Below, piece after piece: positions 1 to 9,300 of a stretch of DNA of 64,000 nt. Origin of the DNA: Strongylocentrotus droebachiensis. Lineage: Eukaryota; Echinodermata; Echinoidea; Camarodonta; Strongylocentrotidae. Position 1 is the first letter of the stretch. Each line of letters opens with the position of its first letter. The DNA is taken from contig JAVYIG010004985.1 in NCBI GenBank assembly GCA_035222895.1, forward strand, positions 62,001 to 126,000. Direction: 5' to 3'. A program made the position numbers and the translations under genes. The notes beneath the pieces were generated by a model. The model did no database searches, was not told the origin of the DNA, and saw only the letters and a program-made list of their open reading frames with translations.

Positions 1-180
1 TTACTCATTACATACATCACACACTCTGTGTGCCAAGAGTACTGTGTTAGAGAGTGCTCTCTGCATGGTTGCTTCTGAATGAAATGTGCATGCAGCCGTT
101 TAACAATGAGCACATACATTGTAAGTTACTGGGTATGTTCAAATTAGGAATGCTGCATAACTTCAGCTCATAACATTACA
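1..180 (-). repeat. 3' LTR of Ty3/gypsy element (truncated by window edge)
   Basis: Read on the minus strand the repeat starts TGTAATG immediately after the polypurine tract and matches 4678-4857 at 179 of 180 positions by eye. About seven terminal bases (those corresponding to TGGCTAA at 4671-4677) would lie outside the window. Confidence 0.93.
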
Positions 181-1068
181 TCTCCCTTTCTTCAAAATAA
201 ACAATACAAGTTTTTACTCTAAACAGTTAAAAACTTTTCATCCTCTCATCCCGTCCATCTTTGCTTCCTGTTTTACTTACAAGTACATATTAGCACTTGA
301 CAAATGTCTTGAAAATAAATTCTGTTCAATCTTTCCCCTACTCCCCATTTAAACAAATTTAAAAAAACTAGAATCCTCAAAAGAGTGAGGATGATACCTA
401 TCAACTGGTTTTACACATCCAGTATACAAGTTGTGAAACAAAAATGATGGCTTTTTACTTGGAAAGGGTTACCTTAATCATCAGCATAAATACAGTTATT
501 AATACTAGCTAACTGCTTTTCTCATTTTGTTTAAACTATCCTTTTCTCTCGACTGGTTTGTCACAATGTATACCAAACTGTCTAAATCAATGAAAATCCT
601 TTAGCATTCATGAAGATTAAAACAAATAAAAACTACTTCTGTTTAGTTTACAGTGCACAGATAATTCATGTGACTTGGGTATTTTTGTATGTTTGTAATA
701 CCACTTTCAAATGATGTCAATGCATGTGTAACATATTCGCACAATTAAGATTTACCTTACATTTGATGCATTTATCTCTTCTCCTGTGTGAGTTTACACA
801 CTAATAGACAATATATTTAGTTGTATGAAAACAATGGAACAATATATTGTACTGAAATAAATAGCAACAAAAAAACAATAACATATATATAGATATATAC
901 TTTCTTCGCGACTAAGAAGGGAGAGGTTCCAGAACTTCACCTTCAATCACAGGTCTTTACCACCCGTGTCCCTATATTGATGTTGAACTTGGTCGATATC
1001 TGAATGTCAACTGAGTCATTATTGTCTTAAAAGTTCAAGTTCAGTCTGAATTTGTGCTTCTTCATCAG
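181..1068 (-). other. 3' non-coding region of the Ty3/gypsy element with polypurine tract
   Basis: About 890 bp lie between the pol stop codon and the 3' LTR. On the minus strand the last 13 bases read GAAGAAAGGGAGA, a polypurine tract that primes plus-strand synthesis. No env-like reading frame is visible; the stretch is AT-rich with short low-complexity runs. Confidence 0.7.
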
Positions 1069-4000
1069 TTACATCTCAAAATCATCGTACTTTTTAGGGC
1101 GTTGAGTGTTTCGCGATGAACGTTGTCTTCGAGGTGGAGTCTCCTCCCGTCCTGGGCTTCGAGGTGGAGCCTCCTCCCGTCCTGGGCTACGTTGAGGCTC
1201 GGGGAATGCACGATGTGGAGTGCTCAACTGGTCATCGTGGTCAGTGGATGATGCACCTTCATCACCTGGGCCATTGCTATCAACACCCCCGGGAACCTCA
1301 GTTGTAGACTGGTCGGTATGGTCAGGTCTTATGTGCTGCCTATTTCTTCGTAGGTAACGTCCCTCAGGGCTTTGGAGAATGTAGGAGCGCTGTCCCTCAG
1401 CCCTGGTATCAACCGTCGCAGGACACCACCGTCTGGACACTGGGTCGCGATATCTTACATCTTGCCCAAGGTAAAGTTCTGGCAAGTCAGCTCTTCTGGC
1501 ATGTTTGTCAAAATAGAACTTTTGACTATTCTGTCTTTCCTGCAGCTGATTGTAGATGTCATCAGCATCTGGCTGTGTTCTCTGCAACTTGGCTGGGAGT
1601 GTAGTTCTCAACTGGCGATTCATGAGAACTTCAGCTGGACTTGGTAGTTTCTCTGATATGGGAGTTGTACGCCAAAGAAGTAGTGCTAGCTGAATGTCTG
1701 AAGTCTTCTTCATGATACCCTTGATGGTTCTGATTTGTCTCTCTACAAATCCGTTGCCTTGTGGTCGTCTGGGGGACGATGTGGCATGTTCAAAACCCCA
1801 TGATTCAGCAAACGACTTGAACTGGTAACTGGCATACTGGGGTCCATTGTCGCTCACCACCTTTGCTGGTATGCCATGCTCTGCAAACACTTGTTGCATC
1901 ATAGTGATTACAGCACTGCTTGTTGCTTGGTCTGGTAACTGGCGAACCACTGGGTACTTGCTGTAGTAGTCCACCACAATTAACCATTGTTTGCCTTTGA
2001 ATTCAAACATGTCGGTTGCCACCGTGCTCCAGGGCATTGTGGGAATGTCGTGTGGCTGGAGTTGTTCTGGCGTTTGTGCTGGTTGATGTTCCTGGCATCT
2101 CACACATGACTGCACTACTCTGTCAATGTCTTTGTTCATGTTACCCCAGAAAACCTTTCCTCTGGCCAGCAACTTTGTTTTTTGTTGGCCTAGGTGACTG
2201 GTATGGAGCTTTTCCAAGATGTCTGGTTGCATCTGCTTGGGAATGACAACTCTGCTTCCCTTGAGAATTATACCGTCGCTTACTGTTAACTCATCTCGGT
2301 AACTCCAGAACTCTCTCAACTCTGGTTGCACTTGCTTCACCGTATCAGGCCAGCCCGTCACAATAACTTCCATCAGTGCACTTAGGACTTTGTCTTGGCT
2401 TGTAGTGTGCTTCAGTTCATCTACTTTCCTTGACGAAAACTGCACCAGGTCTACTCTCAGATCAAGTTCAACTGTTTCATTGTTGTGAGTGCTTGGTAAT
2501 CGTGAGAGACTGTCTGCGAGCAGGTTGTCTAGTCCTGGACGGTGTGTGATCTGGAAGTTGTATCCCTGTAGTCGAATCAACATCCGTTGTAGCCTTGGAG
2601 GGGCTGCTGTGAGAGGTTTGTCCATAATCATCAGAAGTGGCTTATGGTCTGTGATTACATGGAATAGCCTGCCATAGAGATATGTGTGAAAGCGTTCTAC
2701 TCCGAACACAATAGCAAGCAGCTCTCTTTCAATACATGAATAGCGTGTTTCAGTTGAAGATAGGGCTTTGCTTGCGTAAGCTACTGGGCGGAGTCTACCC
2801 TCCTGGTCATGCTGTAGGAGTGCAACTCCTAACCCTTGAAGACTTGCATCGCACTGCAAATACACTGGGGACGTTGTGTCGAAAAACTGGAGTAGTGACT
2901 TCTCTGAAACTTCTTGCTTGAGTTTCTCCATGGCTGCTTGATGATGTGGTTCCCAGATGAAATCAGCCTCTTTCTTAAGGAGATCTCTCAGAACTGACGT
3001 CTTTGTGCTGAAATCTGGGATGAAGTGAGACAGGTAAGTAATGAAACCTAGGAAATGCTGCAACTCAGCCTTGGTGCTTGGAGTCGGCATTCCTGCGAGG
3101 TCAGCTACCTTCTGGGGATCTGGCTGGATACCATCCTTTGAGTATCGATTACCAAAGAAGTTGATACTCGTTTGCCTGATATGGCACTTGTTCGAGTTCA
3201 GTGTGAGGCCTCTCTTTGCTGCTACTTGCATGAAGTTGAGAAGATTGCGGTCATGCTCTTCTACTGTACGCCCAAAGATTACGATATCATCTGCTATGCA
3301 TTCTGCCCCTTTACAGCCTTCTAGAACTCTGTCCATCTCCAACTGGAAAATGTCCTGACTCACACTGAGTCCAAATGGTAGGCGACAGAAGACATATCTT
3401 CCAAAAGGTGTCTGGAATGTGGTAAGTCTTTGGCTGGCCTCATCTAACTTGACTGACCAGTAGCCGCACTTTGCATCTAACTTGGAGAAGTGCTGCATGT
3501 TGTGAAACTTGTGATTCAACTCCTCTAAGGTCTGCTGTTTGTAGTGAGGTCTGATAAGAGCCTTGTTCAACCTGCGAGGGTCTAAACAAATGCGAATGCT
3601 TCCATCCTTCTTGGTGACATATGTGATTGAGTTCACCCATTCGGTTGGTTCGATGATTCGCTTGATGACACCCTGGCTTTCCATACTGTCCAGTTCTGCC
3701 TTGACTTTGTCTTTCAAGGCAATAGGCATCTTTCTAGGAGCGTCGACATGACTTGGAACGTTGGGGTCAACTGTCAAGTGATGTGTGGTACGAAATTCTC
3801 CAATCCTATCGAACTGCTGTGGAAAGAGTTGTACTAGAGCCTGGACACCACTGACTTGTGTTTCAATGTTCAAAGGGCAATGGAGAGTAACAAGTCCAAA
3901 CTCTACAGATGACTGGAGACCAAGTATCACTGGGCCGTTGGACTGAACCACGTAGAATAAGGTATCAGTCCATGCTGTGTCTCCATACTTGCAGGGAATA

Positions 4001-4671
4001 ACAACTGTTCCATACTGTCCAATCAGCGTTTCATTGTAAGCTGAGAGGATCGTGCCTGCATCTGGTAGATTTTGTGGAAAACCTTGACGATCAAGCTGCT
4101 CCGGATACATGTTTCTGAAAGTTCGAAGTGGCAGCGTATTCGCTTCTGCCCCTGTATCCACTTTTACTTTCAGGTCATGGACACCTGGTTTGTCCTTCAA
4201 CTTGATGTCCAAGTGTGCAATAGCTTCATTCCTCTTCACCGAGTCAATGACGATCGTGTCAAAATGAAACCTGTCAAATCGTTGTGGTAACGTACCCAGT
4301 TCACTTTCAGATTCGGTGTGCTGCTCTCGCACGTTATCCACCTGTTTGGAATGTCGTGATGGGTGTTGACGTTCATCTACTCCCCTCTTCTTCCGGGAAG
4401 ATGCATAAGACTTATGATATTTCTGTGGTTGTTTGAGCTTGGTTGATAGGCACAATTGAGCAAAATGTCCTTGCTTATTGCACGAGAAACATGTAACACC
4501 TGCTGCTGGACAATACTCCTTGCCGAATCGATGTTGTCTCCCACAGTTCTTACATAAGCTCTTAGGTTGTTTCTGCTGTTGCACTGCATCTATACTCTGT
4601 GTTGGATGATACAGAGACTGGAGGGTTTGGACATGTGACTTTGATGCTTCATATGTCCTTCCCAGCTGCAT
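1069..4671 (-). CDS. Ty3/gypsy polyprotein (NC-PR-RT-RH-IN), 1200 aa, gag capsid missing
   Basis: Polyprotein of a Metaviridae-type retrotransposon that copies element RNA into DNA and integrates it. Domains in order: two nucleocapsid zinc knuckles (first variant, C40/C43/H47/C54; second canonical C61-x2-C64-x4-H69-x4-C74); aspartic protease (D172-T-G); reverse transcriptase with an I-A-D-D catalytic motif in place of the usual Y-x-D-D; RNase H (CDASLQGLG region); integrase H2C2 zinc finger (H-x3-H ... C-x2-C), then a D,D,E core (VATDMF, VVSDNG, GNGFVERQ). The C-tail has short proline/arginine-rich repeats (PGREE). The frame is uninterrupted. The first Met sits at the inner end of the 5' LTR, so no leader, primer-binding site or capsid region is left; this copy probably needs Gag from relatives. 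Family call secure; clade (K02A2.6-like proteins) inferred. Confidence 0.93.
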   Translation of the reverse strand: MQLGRTYEASKSHVQTLQSLYHPTQSIDAVQQQKQPKSLCKNCGRQHRFGKEYCPAAGVTCFSCNKQGHFAQLCLSTKLKQPQKYHKSYASSRKKRGVDERQHPSRHSKQVDNVREQHTESESELGTLPQRFDRFHFDTIVIDSVKRNEAIAHLDIKLKDKPGVHDLKVKVDTGAEANTLPLRTFRNMYPEQLDRQGFPQNLPDAGTILSAYNETLIGQYGTVVIPCKYGDTAWTDTLFYVVQSNGPVILGLQSSVEFGLVTLHCPLNIETQVSGVQALVQLFPQQFDRIGEFRTTHHLTVDPNVPSHVDAPRKMPIALKDKVKAELDSMESQGVIKRIIEPTEWVNSITYVTKKDGSIRICLDPRRLNKALIRPHYKQQTLEELNHKFHNMQHFSKLDAKCGYWSVKLDEASQRLTTFQTPFGRYVFCRLPFGLSVSQDIFQLEMDRVLEGCKGAECIADDIVIFGRTVEEHDRNLLNFMQVAAKRGLTLNSNKCHIRQTSINFFGNRYSKDGIQPDPQKVADLAGMPTPSTKAELQHFLGFITYLSHFIPDFSTKTSVLRDLLKKEADFIWEPHHQAAMEKLKQEVSEKSLLQFFDTTSPVYLQCDASLQGLGVALLQHDQEGRLRPVAYASKALSSTETRYSCIERELLAIVFGVERFHTYLYGRLFHVITDHKPLLMIMDKPLTAAPPRLQRMLIRLQGYNFQITHRPGLDNLLADSLSRLPSTHNNETVELDLRVDLVQFSSRKVDELKHTTSQDKVLSALMEVIVTGWPDTVKQVQPELREFWSYRDELTVSDGIILKGSRVVIPKQMQPDILEKLHTSHLGQQKTKLLARGKVFWGNMNKDIDRVVQSCVRCQEHQPAQTPEQLQPHDIPTMPWSTVATDMFEFKGKQWLIVVDYYSKYPVVRQLPDQATSSAVITMMQQVFAEHGIPAKVVSDNGPQYASYQFKSFAESWGFEHATSSPRRPQGNGFVERQIRTIKGIMKKTSDIQLALLLWRTTPISEKLPSPAEVLMNRQLRTTLPAKLQRTQPDADDIYNQLQERQNSQKFYFDKHARRADLPELYLGQDVRYRDPVSRRWCPATVDTRAEGQRSYILQSPEGRYLRRNRQHIRPDHTDQSTTEVPGGVDSNGPGDEGASSTDHDDQLSTPHRAFPEPQRSPGREEAPPRSPGREETPPRRQRSSRNTQRPKKYDDFEM

Positions 4672-4857
4672 GGCTAATTACTCATTACATACATCACACA
4701 CTCTGTGTGCCAAGAGTACTGTGTTAGAGAGTGCTCTCTGCATGGTTGCTTCTGAATGAAATGTGCATGCAGCTGTTTAACAATGAGCACATACATTGTA
4801 AGTTACTGGGTATGTTCAAATTAGGAATGCTGCATAACTTCAGCTCATAACATTACA
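4671..4857 (-). repeat. 5' LTR of Ty3/gypsy element
   Basis: Direct copy of the LTR at 1-180, ending CATTACA at 4857. If it begins TGGCTAA at 4671 it has the usual TG...CA ends, but the first seven bases cannot be confirmed in the other copy. The polyprotein ATG (4671-4669) overlaps this end. Confidence 0.9.
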
Positions 4858-4965
4858 TAACCGGTCGGATTTTAAACATTTACTTTATTTGGACTCCAGG
4901 AATCTCCAAAACAGTGGAGGGATCAACTAAGAAGAAGAAAGAAACATGAATATCTTGTTCTTTAA

Positions 4966-5110
4966 CTCCACTACATCATACATATGATTGATAGTTGATA
5001 CAATTTACAAAGATTTACAACAAATCATTAAAATAATCAATGTGCAACAAGTTATTTTAATGATTTGTTGTAAATCTTTGTATCAAGTATCAATGTATGA
5101 TGTAGTGGAG
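4966..5110. repeat. Long near-perfect hairpin (about 65-bp arms, about 16-nt loop)
   Basis: Left arm starts CTCCACTACATCATACAT and right arm ends ATGTATGATGTAGTGGAG. The inner parts (AACAAATCATTAAAATAA and its complement) also pair, leaving a loop near 5036-5051. A small indel in the middle is the only clear break. It is probably a fold-back/MITE-type element next to the LTR insertion. No coding content. Confidence 0.8.
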
Positions 5111-5260
5111 ACAAAGACATACAAAATGACGAATGCTGGACAAAATTTTGCCAAAAGTTAAGTTAACAATAATTCAGGCCCTTTTAATTCTCAATGTGAA
5201 TTTGCCATCATAAAAAACCCTTCACACAAATTGTATTCATGAAAGTTGAAACAATCCTTA

Positions 5261-5704
5261 CCGTAATTAACGCTGTATAAACCGCCCTCGTGAATTGACC
5301 GCAACCCTCTTTTTCGCCCTAAAAAAAAAAATTGCTGACTTTTTTGGGGGCCGACTTTTTTTTTGCCGACTTAAAAAACGGTAGAGGACCTAGGATAGAA
5401 CGTTGTGGTACGCTGTGTAATAGAAGAAAAATTGGAGGAATTATTATTATCAACTACATATTGAAATCTATCAGAAAGATTACTTGCAAACCAAGATGAC
5501 AGACAAATTTGAGTGTTGTTCTAGTTTCCGAGTGGTGAGTCAACACACCGATTACTGAGCTGGGAGATATTGCCAGGCATAGAGCCAGATGGAGGGGCAT
5601 AAACGAAACTTTTTTGTTGTTGGTGTACCGTGTATAACACGCACCCCCGACTTTGAATTTTTTTCGGCGGCAAAAAGGTGCGGTTAATACACCGTTAATT
5701 ACGG
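5261..5704 (-). mobile_element. Non-autonomous TIR element with decayed non-LTR RT fragment (copy 1)
   Basis: Terminal inverted repeats CCGTAATTAACGCTGTATAA and its complement bound 444 bp, flanked by TA on both sides. The interior, read on the minus strand, resembles a non-LTR reverse transcriptase (W-F-x-S-N-L-S-x-R-x-Q-Y-V-V) but loses frame afterwards. A second copy at 40995-41389 shares TIRs and interior. Confidence 0.72.
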
Positions 5705-5836
5705 TACTCCTTAGGTTCATTGGTAAGTTTAAAATGGGATCTTTCAGTTTATTTAATTGTGAATAACTTCAAAACTTAGATCAAAACTCCAACTCTATTA
5801 GCCCTTACCAAGGAGACAACCACTTTAGAAGTAATT

Positions 5837-5965
5837 ATCATACTTCTTGTTATTTTGATCATGAGAGTGGAAACATTCCAGGAGCAACGACGACGACAAT
5901 CTATTGACTATTTTAGGGAACCTTTAGATTAGAAGACTTGCATTTATTAACCGTGTGTCTAAGAC
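5837..5965 (+). repeat. Upstream duplicate of the glutaredoxin 5' leader
   Basis: This stretch aligns with 6193-6309, the sequence just before the glutaredoxin ATG: shared blocks include aacattcca, gagcaacga, gacaatct, tttagat and agaagacttg. The upstream copy is more diverged and lacks the ATG. It looks like a tandem duplication of a 5' untranslated exon. Confidence 0.65.
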
Positions 5966-6114
5966 TTTAGGCCATCTTTTGAAAAAAATCATGTTTAATG
6001 TCCCCGCCTGCTTCCTTTTTGGGGGTCGCCTCATTTTTTTAAACATGAAAAACACACTGCTAAAATGATCTATTTCTGATATTTTTTTTTGTTTTTTATT
6101 TAAAAAATGCCGGT

Positions 6115-6170
6115 GGCCATCTTGGAGAATAGCCCGACTGTCAGGGAAAATGTACCGAGCGGCCATTTTG
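6115..6170 (+). promoter_or_regulatory. Two YY1-like motifs upstream of glutaredoxin
   Basis: GGCCATCTTG (6115-6124) and GCGGCCATTTTG (6159-6170) are reverse-complement matches to the YY1 core AAnATGGC, which commonly lies near start sites of housekeeping genes. They sit 150-200 bp before the ATG. Promoter assignment is inference; no TATA box is evident. Confidence 0.35.
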
Positions 6171-6315
6171 AAGAAAAAAAAGAAGATCTCATCATACTTG
6201 TTGTGTTTTATTTTTAGAGTGCAAACATTCCAAGAGCAACGACAATCTACTGACTGTTCAGGAATCTTTAGATCAGAAGACTTGTGTTTGTCAGCCGTTT
6301 GTTTGCATCATCATC

Positions 6316-9300
6316 ATGGGTCACTTGTTTTCGTCCGAGGCAGTAAACATGGAGGGCAAAGAAGCAACGTACATCAAAGGTAAGGTCATCAAGTACCAGT
6401 GTTTGAGTTTAATTTAGAGCTAATCTTGAGCTCTGGTATGGGTCTCGTATTTACTCGTATTATTAGAGAAGATCACTATGATTTTATTCTAGAGTGTATC
6501 CTGCAGTAGATTGGTTGTTTTAACCAGTGGAATAAAAACAGATGCACAACAAAATTACTGGGCATCATCTTCGATAAAAACTACATCTCCCATTTGCACT
6601 ATAGTGATATGGTGTTTGGCCTACTTTAATACCAGGATGTCTGTATCTTTCTATGCTCATTACTCGACCACTATACATTTTCTACCAAAGTTGTTTGACA
6701 CATGTCATTTATGTGTAATCTTGAACATTCAGTCTAAGTTTTGTTGGATTCTGTCAGAGTTTATTTTTTTTACTTACCAGAGCTAAAGTTTATCTTCTAG
6801 GGTTCCATGTTCACTGTATCTTTTCTTCCTCTTCCTCTTCCTGTTATTTTTGTCTCTATCTTTCTTTTCTCTCTGTGTACCGGTATATGTCTTTCTCCTT
6901 TCATGGAAACTCCCCCCCCCCCCCCCCTCTCTCCCCTCTCTCCCCCTTTCCCCTCCCCCCTCTCCCCTCTCCCACCCATTTCTCTTCCATTTTCTTTTTT
7001 CCTTCACGAGTTACTTGGATTTAGTTTTTATTATTTTCTTTCTATATCACTTTTTTATCTACATTTATGTTTCCCTACATGTATCTCACTTCCCTTCCTT
7101 GTTCATCTTGCATCCCCTCATTCTTTTTTTGTTCATCCATTTTTATTTCTCTCTCCCTCTGTTTCTTTCTAGTTTCTACCAGAATTAGTTATTCTTTATT
7201 TTCTCTTCATACTCGTTATCCGTTTGTCTATAGACAGTTGAGTTCTAGCTATATATACACAAGATTATTTCTGTAGTTGATTTTAAAATACAATTACAAA
7301 ATTCAGCAAAGGTGTAAATACTTACTTCGAGGAAGGAGCTAGTCAGAGAAGGGGTGGGTTGCCTGCAGTTCCTCCCCCAGCCATCAAATGTATCGGCAAT
7401 AACCAAAAGTACATGTAACCTTGTTTTCTAAAGAGTAAATATATGAATTTTACATCATGGGTCTAGTCTGAATAACAAGCACTTGTAATTTTTTCAAGTG
7501 GCAAAATGTGGTGATACCTTTGTAAGTACAAAAAGAGTCAATTAGTTGTGTACTAGCTCGCACAAGAGTGAGTATTCCTGATTTACCGTCCTGTAAAAAC
7601 TCTTTGTGTTTGCAGACTGCTTCTGCACTTCCTGGTTGTTTTCTGCATAAATGATCATCTAATTCCAATTTATTCTGTGTAGATATTCCTTGTAGTTGGG
7701 AAAAGATGACAAGTTCTTGTCATTGTTGTTTTTTATCAAGATTTCAAAATTACAGATAAATTACAAGTCCATTCAAAGCTGACAAGACATATCAACAAAC
7801 CGACAAACAAAAAATCTAAATGATGTGATATACCGTATATTAGGATTAATATAAAACTATTTTACCTGATGATTTTTTTCTTAACCAGGTATCACACATG
7901 ATAAATGTGTAGTAGTCTTCTCCAAGACTCACTGTCCATTTTGCCACAAAGTCAAGACAATCTTTGAGGACTTCGGCGCCAACTACGAAGTGGTGGAGAT
8001 GGATAAACGTTCCGATACGAGTGAAATGCAAGCTGTACTTGGAAAGATGACAGGTGCCTCCACGGTAAGAGAGACATTTTCTAGATTAACTGTTAAAGGG
8101 ATTGGGTAACTTTGTCTCAGATTCTGAAACAAAATCCTGGATTTAGCTCGTTCGTTCGTTAGTGTCTCCTTAGATCAAGATAGTTATGTAAAGTTCCTTA
8201 ATTAAAATTAAATTAAATTAGCTCATGCTGCAATGATAATTATAAACCTTTAGGTCACTCAGAAACCCCATGACTTTTTACAAGCCGATCGCCTGTCTGA
8301 TTATCAAGATATTTATGATTGGAAATTGAAATCAAATTTTGCGTTTTCCAAATGGTTTTCATAACACTACAGTTTATTGGGGAAAACGAGTATGGTAAAA
8401 CCGGTCACTCAAAGATGTTTACTTTTTTTAGGCACTTCTTGAACATTTTGAAGCGCAATTGTTTTAGGGCTTCAGTATTACACCATATCACAGACACTGT
8501 TAAAACGTAGGGCCGTGCATCTCAGATTTAACATTGTTAAACGATGCCTTAAAACCGAATGAAATTTTTGTGAATTTCACCAGTGCTTCAGATATGTGAA
8601 GTTTCATGCTGCGAGAAAGTTGAATCACATTAGGCCGTTTCTTTAATGTAACCAAATTTATGCGGATATTTAAGTGCCACAATACAAATTATTAAGTTCA
8701 CCTATTACAAATTAATGTTCTTGTTGTTAGGTTGGGGAAGCCAAAATGTTTGTCCTACCTATAAATGTACATGTTACAATAGCAACAACTATTGATGTGT
8801 GCAGTTTGAATTCTGACTATTGAGAAATCTACACTTATTTGTTACAGGTGAATGAAATAATAAGTATCGAGGCTCTTCTCAAAGGCATAGTTCTGCATAA
8901 ATTTGGTTAAAATACGAAAAATAGCCTATTGATACAACGCTGAATGTTTGCAATTGCCATCTAAATTGCTCTTGTTTTCAAAATGCTACAATTCTGTGTA
9001 TGAAGCGACAGTTTCAGGTTTTACAGTGCTACATGTACATGTATATGTTTATTTATCGTTACATTTATATTTTATAATGCACAATTATTCCTTTTAAAGA
9101 GATGAAGTTAAAGCTACCTAACAAAGTGAATGAGCAACAGGTGTATAATGCCAAAACTTTTTGAGATATATACATGTACATGTAGGTAATAAATTCCATA
9201 AGCTTGCTCATTGAGAGATGCTTGAATTCTATCACTTATTGCCGGGGGAGGTGGGGGGTGGGGGGGTGGGAATCTGCCCCCTTTGGTGGAGAAGGCACAG

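Larger units (their letters stand above)
1..4857 (-). mobile_element. Ty3/gypsy LTR retrotransposon, nearly complete, gag-deleted
   Basis: Two direct LTR copies bracket one long pol-type reading frame on the minus strand. The copy at 1-180 (3' LTR) is cut by the window edge; the copy at 4671-4857 is the 5' LTR. Over the 180 shared bases I see a single difference (C/T in the segment gcagc/tgttt), so the insertion is young. A polypurine tract (reverse complement of 181-193) abuts the 3' LTR, as expected. The internal region is only about 4.5 kb because the matrix/capsid part of gag is absent. The target-site duplication cannot be checked because the left flank lies outside the window. Confidence 0.93.

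Noticed and set aside
1116..4290. Numerous plus-strand short frames within the Ty3 region
   Set aside because: They are antisense shadows of the 1200-aa polyprotein.
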